The translations under genes and the position numbers were made by a program. From an uncultured Eubacteriales bacterium (GTDB lineage Bacteria > Bacillota > Clostridia > Peptostreptococcales > Anaerovoracaceae): 10,826 bases of DNA. A model generated the notes under the pieces. That model saw only the letters and a program-made list of their open reading frames with translations, was not told where the DNA came from and ran no database searches. Location of the stretch: the NCBI GenBank assembly GCA_902772685.1, contig CACYBO010000076.1:1-10826 (forward strand), read 5' to 3'. Each line of letters opens with the position of its first letter. Positions within the stretch are counted from its first letter, which is position 1. Shown here in pieces: positions 1 through 6,846 of this stretch.

Positions 1-1116
1 CAGCTTTCTGAGTTTTTTTATGTGCGTCTGATACAGACCGCTCTCCATGAACATTGCCAGTGTGAGCTGCTCGAGCTTGGAACAGGTTGGAGAGTAATCC
101 CGCGCAATGGAGGAAAACACTTCAGCCATTTTAGCCGGAAGGACCATATAGCTGATCTTAAGGGCGGCGAAGAGAGTGCTCGAGAAGGAGCCCAGATAAA
201 TGACCCGTTCGCTCCCCGCCAGACTCTTGAGCGCAGGAATCGGTTTTCCGAAGTACCGGAGTTCGCTGTCGTAGTCGTCCTCGATAATATAACTGTTGTT
301 TTCCTCAGCCCAGGCCAGCAGTTCGTACCTGCGGCCGATGGGCATAACACTTCCGGTATATGCGTGATTGGATGGACTGACATAGGCTGCAGCTCTGATG
401 TTTGCCGGCAGTTTCTCGATTGCGAGTCCATTGTCTTTGACTGCGACAGAAGTAATCGCAAATCCTCTGTCGCGAAAGACGTTTCTGACAGGCATATAGC
501 CCGGGTCTTCCAGCGCCACGTGTTCGACGCCCTGCTTGCGCAGCAGTGTCGCAAGCTGGTTGGTGATCTGCTGTGTGCCTGCGCCGATGATGATCTGATC
601 AGGGGCGCAGCTTACGCCTCTGGACATGTACAGATACCTGGAGATCTCAACACGCAGAGCTTCTTCGCCCTGCGGGCTTCCTTCGAAGAGGAGAGCAGGG
701 GAGTGATCATTCAGGATTTTGTTCATGCATTTCTTCCATTTGTTGAAGTCAAAGCATTCGGGATCGTACTGCATTGCGGGAATCTCTGCATCTACGGTTT
801 CATCGATGACAGACACTTCTGACGAAATAATGCTGCTGGAAGCAGGTACAGTTTGACTGCGGCCGGTCAGCACTTTGCGCACGTAGTATCCCGATTGGGG
901 TTTTGAGTAGATGTACCCTTCTACGAGAAGCTGGTTGTAACTCTGTTCTACGGTGGTGATGCTCAAGGCGGTTGATTTCGCAAGGCTTCTAAGGGATGGA
1001 AGCTTCTCGCCCTCTTTGATTTCGCCCGAAAGAATGGAGTCCTTGATATAACTGTAAAGCTGCAGATAGTAGGGTTTCCTGCGGCTGTCGTCGAATACGG
1101 GAAGCAGTGCCTTCAT
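1..1116 (-). CDS. MocR-family regulator (GntR wHTH + aminotransferase-like domain), 3' end beyond the window
   Basis: The minus-strand frame is open from an ATG at 1116 (GGAG at 1124-1127, 7 nt upstream) to the window edge, giving 372 visible residues. MocR/PdxR/GabR proteins are usually about 450-490 residues, so roughly 100 are missing. Residues about 1-81 form a GntR winged helix (KPYYLQLYSYIKDSI, then GEKLPSLRSLAKS and TTVEQSYNQLLVEGYI). From about residue 115 a fold-type I aminotransferase domain follows, with AGTQQ, SPSNHAYTG, IIEDDYDSELRY and LKISYMVLP. In GabR and PdxR the PLP-binding lysine lies in a TFSK motif. Here the aligned stretch is GSFSST, with Ser at 313, so an ordinary Schiff base seems impossible. 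Members normally control B6, GABA or related genes, often a divergent neighbour, here the ECF transporter operon. Family assignment is secure; the ligand and regulation of the neighbour are inferred. Confidence 0.93.
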   Translation of the reverse strand, partial: MKALLPVFDDSRRKPYYLQLYSYIKDSILSGEIKEGEKLPSLRSLAKSTALSITTVEQSYNQLLVEGYIYSKPQSGYYVRKVLTGRSQTVPASSSIISSEVSVIDETVDAEIPAMQYDPECFDFNKWKKCMNKILNDHSPALLFEGSPQGEEALRVEISRYLYMSRGVSCAPDQIIIGAGTQQITNQLATLLRKQGVEHVALEDPGYMPVRNVFRDRGFAITSVAVKDNGLAIEKLPANIRAAAYVSPSNHAYTGSVMPIGRRYELLAWAEENNSYIIEDDYDSELRYFGKPIPALKSLAGSERVIYLGSFSSTLFAALKISYMVLPAKMAEVFSSIARDYSPTCSKLEQLTLAMFMESGLYQTHIKKLRKL

Positions 1117-1227
1117 GGTGTTTCTCCAAACTGTTATTATAAAAATAATTATTTTTGTCTATTTATTTATATACAATACTGATTTATTATATTGTAAACC
1201 AAACAGAAGTATTTGAAAAGAACGATT
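1117..1227. promoter_or_regulatory. Divergent regulator/transporter control region with symmetric elements
   Basis: This 111-bp, very AT-rich stretch separates the regulator from the transporter operon. It contains a perfect 16-bp palindrome AAAAATAATTATTTTT (1141-1156) and an inverted repeat TACAATA-N11-TATTGTA (1172-1178 and 1190-1196). A TATAAT on the minus strand (1136-1141) could be the regulator's -10 but has no good -35. TTGTAT-N17-AATAAT on the minus strand is an alternative. Plus-strand candidates are ambiguous (TATTAT 1185-1190 or TATATT 1188-1193, no clear -35). MocR regulators commonly bind repeats in such divergent regions, so the inverted repeat is a plausible operator. The promoters themselves are not firmly placed. 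Confidence 0.5.
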
Positions 1228-1761
1228 ATGATGGAGACAAATCTGAAAAAGACATCCGTAACGGTTCTTACCGCTATGATGATGTGCATAATAATGGTAG
1301 CCATTTTCGTGCTGAGGATACCGGTGCCTTTCACACAGGGGTACGTCAATTTGAGTGACGGAATCATCTTTATCGCCATCAGTCTCCTCGACAAGAAGCA
1401 CAGTGTTGCTGCTGCCTCTCTCGGATGCATGATGGGGGACATCATCGGAGGGTTCGCGTTCTGGGCGCCATGGACGTTCTTCATCAAAGGCATAATGACC
1501 CTGATAACTGTACTGATAATTGATGCCTTTGCAGAAAAACATCTCACAGGCGGGAGAAGAATGGCAGTCCGTATTCTTGCGATGACCTGCGGCGGTCTGT
1601 TCATGACCTTTGGATATTTCATCGCGGAGAGAGTCATGTATGGCACATGGGCAGTCGCAGCGCTGGGGATTCCGTGGAACATCGGGCAATTTGCTGTTGG
1701 AATTGCTCTGGCACTTGTGATAACATCGGCATTGAACAAAGTTGGAATCGGCAGGAAATAG
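1228..1761 (+). CDS. ECF transporter S component (substrate-binding membrane subunit)
   Basis: This 177-residue, very hydrophobic protein has about five to six membrane segments. It carries signatures of the ECF S-component family resembling Pfam ECF-ribofla_trS: VPFTQGYVNLSDGIIF, then GCMMGDIIGGFAFWAPWTFFIKG. S components bind a vitamin at the outer face and dock on the EcfA1-EcfA2-EcfT energising module, which follows directly (11 bp to ecfA1). Related S components have been assigned to pyridoxine, hydroxymethylpyrimidine and riboflavin. The divergent MocR gene favours a B6 vitamer, but the sequence does not prove it. The start is uncertain: ATG at 1228 or 1231 has only a weak GAAAAG upstream, and an in-frame TTG lies at 1213. 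I chose 1228 because ATG is the commoner start and the hydrophobic core is unaffected. Confidence 0.85.
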   Translation: MMETNLKKTSVTVLTAMMMCIIMVAIFVLRIPVPFTQGYVNLSDGIIFIAISLLDKKHSVAAASLGCMMGDIIGGFAFWAPWTFFIKGIMTLITVLIIDAFAEKHLTGGRRMAVRILAMTCGGLFMTFGYFIAERVMYGTWAVAALGIPWNIGQFAVGIALALVITSALNKVGIGRK

Positions 1762-1772
1762 TCTCAGACAAA

Positions 1773-2624
1773 ATGGCATTTATTAAAGTAGAAAATCTTA
1801 TATTTGATTACATAAAAACGGATGAAGGAGGAGCCCCTGTTGCGACGCGAGCAATAGAAGGCGTCTCCTTTGTTGTTGAAAAGGGAAGTTTTACGGCGGT
1901 GATCGGGCAGAACGGTTCGGGCAAGTCTACGCTCGCTAAGAACCTGAACGGTCTCCTCATCCCTACAACAGGCAAAGTCTGGATCGACGGGCTGGACACT
2001 TCCGTGCAGGAGAATGTTTGGAACGTGCGGCAGAAGGTCGCCATGGTCTTCCAGAATCCGGACAATCAGATTGTTTCCGCCATTGTGGAAGATGACGTTG
2101 CTTTTGGTCCGGAGAATCTGGGCATAGACCCTGCTGAAATCAGGGAACGCGTCGACAGGGCGCTCGACGGAGTGGAGATGGGCGATTACAAGGATAAAGC
2201 GCCGCATCTGCTTTCGGGCGGGCAAAAGCAGCGCATTGCCATCGCAGGAGCCGTGGCTATGGAGCCGGAGTGCATCGTTTTTGATGAGCCGACGGCGATG
2301 CTCGATCCAAGGGGACGCAGAGAGGTTCTCGCAATCGCCAGAGACCTCAACCGCAAAGGCATGACGGTCGTGTTCATAACGCATTTTATGGAGGAAGCCG
2401 CATGCGCTGACCATGTAATCGTTATGGACGGGGGCAGGATCAGAATGGAGGGGACGCCCCACGAAATATTCAGACGTGAGGACGAACTCAAAGCGCTGAA
2501 TCTGGATGTGCCTGCGCCTGTCAAACTAGCGTCGCTGCTCAGAAAGGAAGGGGTTGCTCTTCCGGAGGACATACTGACAGAGGAAGAACTGGTCTGTGCG
2601 CTGCTGGAGGTGAGAGCCGGATGA
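1773..2624 (+). CDS. ecfA1: Energy-coupling factor transporter ATPase EcfA1
   Basis: This 283-residue ABC ATPase is one of the two nucleotide-binding subunits that power vitamin uptake through EcfT. Visible motifs are Walker A GQNGSGKST (45-53), the Q-loop FQNPDNQIV around Q94, signature LSGGQKQR (147-154), Walker B CIVFDE (167-172) with catalytic Glu172, and switch His204. The NPDNQIV sequence after the Q-loop, followed by EDDVAFGPENLG, is typical of EcfA1 rather than EcfA2. Length matches the family. The ATG at 1773 aligns with normal EcfA N termini; the frame is open further upstream but only as overlap with the S-component gene. The Shine-Dalgarno sequence is poor (AGGA 16 nt upstream), so translation is probably coupled to the S component 11 bp before. 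Its stop overlaps the ecfA2 start in ATGA. Confidence 0.95.
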   Translation: MAFIKVENLIFDYIKTDEGGAPVATRAIEGVSFVVEKGSFTAVIGQNGSGKSTLAKNLNGLLIPTTGKVWIDGLDTSVQENVWNVRQKVAMVFQNPDNQIVSAIVEDDVAFGPENLGIDPAEIRERVDRALDGVEMGDYKDKAPHLLSGGQKQRIAIAGAVAMEPECIVFDEPTAMLDPRGRREVLAIARDLNRKGMTVVFITHFMEEAACADHVIVMDGGRIRMEGTPHEIFRREDELKALNLDVPAPVKLASLLRKEGVALPEDILTEEELVCALLEVRAG

Positions 2625-3469
2625 TTGAAGTAAGAAATCTGACACATATATACAGTGAAGGACTCCCCCATGAATCTGTTGCGCTCGATGATGTGAGCTT
2701 CAGAATTGAGGACGGGAGTTTCACAGGGATCATCGGGCATACGGGATCCGGCAAGTCCACACTGCTGCAGCATCTGAATGGATTGCTGAAACCAACCTCG
2801 GGGACGATCGTGATCGACGGTACCGATATCACCGACAGTCATACCAGAATGCTGGATATCAGGAAGAAGGTAGGACTGGTATTTCAGTATCCGGAATACC
2901 AGCTCTTCGAGGAAACTGTGGCGAAGGATGTTGCTTTTGGTCCTGCGAACCTCGGACTCGGTCAGGAGGAGATCGAGGAGCGGGTACGTCAGTCCATCAG
3001 TCTGGTCGGTCTGGATTATGAGGCGATCAAGGACACCTCTCCGTTTGAACTTTCAGGCGGTCAGAAGAGAAGAGTTGCCATCGCCGGCGTTCTCGCGATG
3101 AAACCGGAGGTGCTTGTTCTCGATGAACCGACGGCAGGATTGAACCCCAAGGCCCATTACGATATCCTCGACATGGTACAGGAAATACATGAAAGAGAAA
3201 ACAACATCACTATATTCGTCTCGCACAATATGAACGATATAGCCAGGATGTCAGATCGGGTGCTGGTGATCGACAAAGGTCACCTGGCGATGAACGGTAC
3301 ACCGCAAGAAGTTTTTTCGAGGGAAGAGGAGCTCAAGGCGATGGGCCTGGCCCTTCCGGATGCGACGGAAATCGTGTCGCAGCTGAGGAAAGAAGGAATG
3401 AATCTTCCTGCGGACTGCCTGACAGTTGAGCAGGCGGCGGGTGCCATCCTCACTGCACTCGGGAGATGA
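2621..3469 (+). CDS. ecfA2: Energy-coupling factor transporter ATPase EcfA2
   Basis: This 282-residue protein is the partner ATPase of EcfA1. It shows Walker A GHTGSGKST (39-47), Q-loop FQYPEYQLFEETVAKDV around Q89, signature LSGGQKRR (144-151), Walker B VLVLDE (164-169) with Glu169, and switch His202. YPEYQLFEETV after the Q-loop is the usual EcfA2 variant. All catalytic elements are present in both ATPases, so two active sites are expected in the heterodimer. The ATG lies inside the ecfA1 stop (ATGA, 2621-2624) and has a GGAGG about 10 nt upstream within the ecfA1 end. The C-terminal segment (KAMGLALPDATEIVSQLRKEG) parallels that of EcfA1, as usual for this pair. Confidence 0.95.
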   Translation: MIEVRNLTHIYSEGLPHESVALDDVSFRIEDGSFTGIIGHTGSGKSTLLQHLNGLLKPTSGTIVIDGTDITDSHTRMLDIRKKVGLVFQYPEYQLFEETVAKDVAFGPANLGLGQEEIEERVRQSISLVGLDYEAIKDTSPFELSGGQKRRVAIAGVLAMKPEVLVLDEPTAGLNPKAHYDILDMVQEIHERENNITIFVSHNMNDIARMSDRVLVIDKGHLAMNGTPQEVFSREEELKAMGLALPDATEIVSQLRKEGMNLPADCLTVEQAAGAILTALGR

Positions 3470-3489
3470 CGATACAACAAAGAAGATGA
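3466..3489 (+). other. Seven-codon minicistron bridging ecfA2 and ecfT
   Basis: An ATG at 3466 overlaps the ecfA2 stop (ATGA, 3466-3469) and encodes MTIQQRR. Its TGA at 3487-3489 in turn overlaps the ecfT ATG (ATGA, 3486-3489). GGGAG sits directly at the ecfA2 end, about 20 nt before the ecfT start and too far for normal initiation there. The chain of two ATGA junctions could pass terminating ribosomes to ecfT. This may equally be chance; no protein function is implied. Confidence 0.25.
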
Positions 3490-4286
3490 TAAGAGACATA
3501 ACACTTGGACAATACTATCTGGGGAATTCTGTGATCCACAAGCTGGATCCCAGAGTCAAAATCATGGCGGCACTGCTTTATATAGTGGCGCTCTTTGTCG
3601 TAAAGGAATTTACAGGATTCATCGCGGCGGTTGTTTTTCTCGAGATGGTGATCATCATTTCAAAAGTGCCGCGGAGATACATATGGCGCGGTCTCAAGCC
3701 GGTGCTGATCATAATTGCATTTACACTGGCGGTCAACCTGTTCATGATCAAGGGGGAGGTTCTCTGGCAGTTCGGGATCCTGCATATTACCCGTGAAGGA
3801 GTGCGGACTGCGGCGTTCATGGGCATCAGACTGGTGCTTCTGATTATCGGTTCGTCCATGCTGACGTTGACGACGAGACCGATCGGCCTGACGGACGGAA
3901 TCGAAGCGCTGCTGTCGCCGTTTAAGAAGATCGGCCTTCCCGCCCACGAACTGGCTATGATGATGACTATAGCCCTGCGTTTCATACCGACGCTGCTGGA
4001 AGAAACAGATAAAATCATAAAGGCGCAGCAGGCGCGCGGCGCGGATTTTGAGAGCGGCAATATTTTCAGGCGTGCGAAAGCCCTTGTGCCGATTCTCGTT
4101 CCGCTCTTCATAAGTGCGTTCAGGATCGCGCAGGAACTTGCCATGGCGATGGAGGCGCGCTGTTACGGCGGTAACGTAAAGAGGACTAGAATGAACGCTA
4201 TGAAGTTCGCCCGGCGGGATCTGATCGCAGTGGTTATCTTTTGCGTTTTTCTGGCTTTAATCGTGCTGCAGAGGGTGTTATTATAA
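3486..4286 (+). CDS. ecfT: Energy-coupling factor transmembrane protein EcfT
   Basis: This 266-residue membrane protein is the scaffold that couples the two ATPases to S components. The N terminus MIRDITLGQYYLGNSVIHKLDPRVKI is typical of EcfT, followed by about four hydrophobic segments. Two coupling-helix motifs that contact the ATPases are visible: ARG at 183-185 (within AQQARGADF) and ARC at 224-226 (within EARCYGG). The second is the usual Ala-Arg-x form. A final membrane helix ends the protein. The start at 3486 was chosen over upstream in-frame codons because they would lie inside ecfA2 and add a non-conserved tail. It has only AAAGAAG immediately upstream, so coupling to ecfA2 is likely. 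TrmB follows after 15 bp. Confidence 0.93.
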   Translation: MIRDITLGQYYLGNSVIHKLDPRVKIMAALLYIVALFVVKEFTGFIAAVVFLEMVIIISKVPRRYIWRGLKPVLIIIAFTLAVNLFMIKGEVLWQFGILHITREGVRTAAFMGIRLVLLIIGSSMLTLTTRPIGLTDGIEALLSPFKKIGLPAHELAMMMTIALRFIPTLLEETDKIIKAQQARGADFESGNIFRRAKALVPILVPLFISAFRIAQELAMAMEARCYGGNVKRTRMNAMKFARRDLIAVVIFCVFLALIVLQRVLL

Positions 4287-4301
4287 TGACTCGGAGAGTA
4301 T

Positions 4302-5066
4302 ATGAGACAGAGAAAGGCGAAAGATCTTGACAAAAGGCTCGCCAGGTGCAGCGGGCATATGGTATATCAGGAAGACGGAAGTCTGAAGGAATTTTGCGGC
4401 AGTCAGGATAGTGCCGGAGGAGCCGGGGAACTCTTTGTGGAAATTGGCTGCGGCAAGGGGCAGTTTATCATCCGGGAAGCAGCGGAGAATCCGGACAGAA
4501 GATTTCTGGCGATCGAAGGACAGGAGACAGTCATCCTCAGAGCGGCCGAAAAGGCCATGTGCGTGTGTGGTGAATCCCAGTGGCCCGAAAATGTTCCCGG
4601 CGAAGAACGCATGGAAGGGATTTCGGCAGATCTGGACAATCTGAAATTCATGAACTGCTTTGTGGAGCATATGGCGGATTATTTTGAGGAGGGGCAGCTC
4701 TCCGGAATCTATCTGAACTTCAGCGATCCCTGGCCGAAGGCGCGGCACGCCAAGAGAAGACTTACATACCGCGAAAGACTGAAGGATTATGCGTGGGCTC
4801 TCCGCAGCGGCGGCGCCATCGAAATCAAAACGGACAACGATGATTTGTTCGCGTTCACACTGGAAGAGATCGAAGCTACGGGGGAAAGTCTCAGCAAAGA
4901 CGGAGATTCCTGCGCAGAACTGCGCATAGAGGAAATGACACGGAATCTGCATTCTCCGGAATGCACCTATGCAGCGAAGGAGATAACGACGGAGTACGAG
5001 GACCGGTTCGCCGAAACCGGAAAGAATATCAATTACGTGAAAGTTATTGTCAATAAGATTGATTAA
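4302..5066 (+). CDS. trmB: tRNA (guanine-N7-)-methyltransferase TrmB
   Basis: TrmB transfers a methyl group from S-adenosylmethionine to N7 of G46 in the tRNA variable loop. The 254-residue product has SAM motif I FVEIGCGKGQFI (from residue 45), an acidic SAM-binding IEG at 71-73, the family signature YLNFSDPWPKARHAKRRLT (137-155, with Asp142 and the basic tRNA-binding run), and EIKTDN at 174-179. It is longer than many TrmB proteins (about 210-240). Extra sequence lies before motif I and between residues about 86 and 104, where C87 and C89 occur. A GGAG-type ribosome binding site lies just before the ATG. Its place at the end of a transporter operon is probably co-transcription only, since no functional link is evident. 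Confidence 0.93.
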   Translation: MRQRKAKDLDKRLARCSGHMVYQEDGSLKEFCGSQDSAGGAGELFVEIGCGKGQFIIREAAENPDRRFLAIEGQETVILRAAEKAMCVCGESQWPENVPGEERMEGISADLDNLKFMNCFVEHMADYFEEGQLSGIYLNFSDPWPKARHAKRRLTYRERLKDYAWALRSGGAIEIKTDNDDLFAFTLEEIEATGESLSKDGDSCAELRIEEMTRNLHSPECTYAAKEITTEYEDRFAETGKNINYVKVIVNKID

Positions 5067-5084
5067 AGATACAGGGAGAAAACA

Positions 5085-6326
5085 GTGGGAGATTTTATTC
5101 TGGCAAGAGGAAATGGCAGACGCATTCCGAAAGAAGATAAGATATTCGGAATATCCAACAGAGCGAAAGCTGCTATCGCGGAAAAGGGAAGGGAGAATGT
5201 TGTCAACGGAACAATAGGGGCACTGCTCGACGACGAGGGAAAGCTGATTGTCCTGAAATCCGTCGATGAAGTATTCAGAGATCTCGAACCGAACGATTAT
5301 GCGGAATACGCGCCGATCGGCGGAATCCAACCCTTCAGGGAGGCGGTGCAGAAGGCGGCATTCGGAAAGCATGTGCCCGACGGATATACAGAAGCCGTTG
5401 CCACTCCGGGCGGAACCGGTTCGCTCAGGAATGTCATCTCCAATTATTCCGATGTAGGGGATCAGATTCTGACGAGCGACTGGCACTGGGCGCCGTACAA
5501 CACCATTGCCGGTGAAATCGGAAGAAGTGTTGCAACGTATGAGCTGTTTACGAAAGACGGTAAGTTCAACATCGACGCTTTTGCTGAGAAGACTGCTGAG
5601 CTGCTCGAAAAGCAGGAGAGCCTGGTGATTATTATCAACACACCTGCTCACAATCCGACGGGATACTCTCTGACGCTCGAAGACTGGAAAGCGGTCATCG
5701 ACACGATCAGCAGAGAGGCGGAGAGCGGCAAGACCATAGCGCTGCTTGTCGACGTAGCCTATATTGATTTTGCGGGAGATGAAGACGAGTACAGGGAATT
5801 CTTCCCTCTTCTGGGGACGCTGCCGGAAAATGTTATCAGCATCGTGGCGTATTCTCTCAGCAAGACCTGCACACTTTACGGGGCGAGATGCGGAGCAATG
5901 ATCTGCGTTGCAAAGACCCGTGAGATCGCCGATGAGTTCAAGCGCGTCTGTGAGTTCTCCTCCAGAGGGACATGGTCGAACAGCGCAAGGTTCGCGCAGG
6001 TCATTCTTTCGAAGATCTATAACGACGCTGCGCTCCTGGAGAAAGTCAACGAGGAGAGGGCGAAGTACAGAAACATGCTGCAGGCCCGCGGCAGGGCTTT
6101 CAGCAAAGCGGCGGCGGAGTGCGGACTCGAGATCGTGCCGTATGACGCAGGGTTCTTCATCAGTGTTCCGTTCGATGATCCGGACCGCGTCAGCAGGAAA
6201 CTGGAGGAGCAGGACATTTTCCTTGTGCCTCTCGCAAAGGGCATCAGGGTCTCGGTGGCATCCATTCCGGAGTCCGCCTGCAGGAGCCTTCCGGCAAAGA
6301 TTAAAAAAGCAGCCGAAACGGATTGA
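5085..6326 (+). CDS. Class I/II PLP-dependent aminotransferase
   Basis: This 413-residue fold-type I aminotransferase has all expected catalytic marks. They are the cofactor-phosphate region ATPGGTGS, the aromatic stacking region SDWHWAPY, N190 in HNPTG, D223 and Y226 in VDVAY, the PLP lysine K260 in YSLSKT with arginine in YGARCG, and the substrate-carboxylate arginine R388 in GIRVSVAS. It is therefore probably catalytically competent, in contrast to the upstream regulator. Substrate choice cannot be read from sequence; aromatic or branched amino acids are possible. The start is GTG at 5085 with AGGGAG a few bases upstream; no better ATG exists before MGDFILARGNG. The gap to trmB is 18 bp. 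No terminator separates it from the next gene, but a new promoter overlaps its stop codon. Confidence 0.9.
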   Translation: MGDFILARGNGRRIPKEDKIFGISNRAKAAIAEKGRENVVNGTIGALLDDEGKLIVLKSVDEVFRDLEPNDYAEYAPIGGIQPFREAVQKAAFGKHVPDGYTEAVATPGGTGSLRNVISNYSDVGDQILTSDWHWAPYNTIAGEIGRSVATYELFTKDGKFNIDAFAEKTAELLEKQESLVIIINTPAHNPTGYSLTLEDWKAVIDTISREAESGKTIALLVDVAYIDFAGDEDEYREFFPLLGTLPENVISIVAYSLSKTCTLYGARCGAMICVAKTREIADEFKRVCEFSSRGTWSNSARFAQVILSKIYNDAALLEKVNEERAKYRNMLQARGRAFSKAAAECGLEIVPYDAGFFISVPFDDPDRVSRKLEEQDIFLVPLAKGIRVSVASIPESACRSLPAKIKKAAETD

Positions 6327-6351
6327 CAAATACTGTAATCAATGGTAATAT
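6323..6351 (+). promoter_or_regulatory. Near-consensus SigA-type promoter for the YdbC-like gene
   Basis: TTGACA (6323-6328), a 17-bp spacer and TAATAT (6346-6351) match the housekeeping consensus at 6/6 and 5/6. The -35 box contains the aminotransferase stop codon TGA. Transcription should start near 6358, leaving a leader of about 58 nt before the ATG at 6416. Strong constitutive expression is expected. Confidence 0.8.
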
Positions 6352-6415
6352 ATTCCTGTCACAAAACACAGCCAATTATTTATATCGAAAAGGGGCACGA
6401 GGAAAGGAGATTATT

Positions 6416-6772
6416 ATGGCAGAATACAGTGATGACAGGGATGTTACGTATGAGATCATTGAGGAAATCGGAATCATCAGCACACAGGATACAGGCTGGA
6501 CGAAAGAAATCAATCTCATCAGATGGAACGGCGGCGTAGCCAAGTATGATATTCGAGAATGGGATCCTCACCACGACAGAATGTCTAAGGGGATCACCCT
6601 TAAAGAAGAAGAGATGCGCAGAATTCTCGAACTTATGAGAAGACGGCGCTCAAGCGCGAGAAGCCGCAGGACACCGGTCCGTACCGAATCGGTTGTTTCC
6701 GCAGAGGATGTGTCGGAAGCTTTATCTGATAGTGAAGATGATACTGTGACAGCTTCAGATAGCGTCAGCTGA
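6416..6772 (+). CDS. ydbC: YdbC/PC4-like single-strand nucleic-acid-binding protein
   Basis: The 118-residue product matches the small YdbC family, structural relatives of the eukaryotic coactivator PC4 that bind single-stranded DNA. The core covers residues about 10-75: EEIGIISTQDTGWTKEINLIRW, then GVAKYDIREWDP, HDRMSKGITL and a C-terminal helix EEEMRRILELM. After the core comes an Arg/Ser-rich patch (about 75-91, RRRRSSARSRR) and an acidic Ser/Asp/Glu tail to the end. That tail makes it longer than minimal YdbC proteins of about 70-80 residues. The ATG at 6416 is fixed by AAGGAG at 6404-6409; the frame stays open upstream, but that part lies in the promoter and leader. It has its own promoter and terminator, so it is probably monocistronic. 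Biological role is unknown. Confidence 0.85.
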   Translation: MAEYSDDRDVTYEIIEEIGIISTQDTGWTKEINLIRWNGGVAKYDIREWDPHHDRMSKGITLKEEEMRRILELMRRRRSSARSRRTPVRTESVVSAEDVSEALSDSEDDTVTASDSVS

Positions 6773-6790
6773 TTATTAACTTAGTAATTA

Positions 6791-6831
6791 CATAAAGGGA
6801 CTGTCGTTTATATGCGGCAGTCCCTTTTATG
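6791..6831 (+). terminator. Intrinsic terminator after the YdbC-like gene
   Basis: The arms AAAGGGACTGTCG and CGGCAGTCCCTTTT can pair over about 13 bp with one G-U type mismatch and a loop of about 7 nt, followed by TTTTATG. It lies 20 bp after the stop. The U-run is short, so termination may be partial. The end of the hairpin abuts the next promoter. Confidence 0.75.
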
Positions 6832-6840
6832 TGTTATACT
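6832..6840 (+). promoter_or_regulatory. Extended -10 promoter placing +1 at the kinase ATG
   Basis: TGTTATACT is an extended -10 element (TG at 6832-6833, TATACT at 6835-6840). No good -35 is seen at 16-18 bp, which is usual for extended -10 promoters. The base seven positions after the hexamer is A6847, the first base of the kinase start codon, predicting a leaderless transcript. Confidence 0.6.
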
Positions 6841-6846
6841 GTCTGC

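Noticed and set aside
22..822. 266-codon plus-strand open frame
   Set aside because: It lies antisense to the MocR gene, which has clear family motifs in its own frame. Its translation shows no recognisable domain and there is no ribosome binding site.
4281..6329. 682-codon minus-strand open frame opposite trmB and the aminotransferase
   Set aside because: The length is striking, but both plus-strand genes show full conserved motifs. The antisense translation is Cys/Arg/Leu-rich without domains, as expected from codon-bias shadowing.
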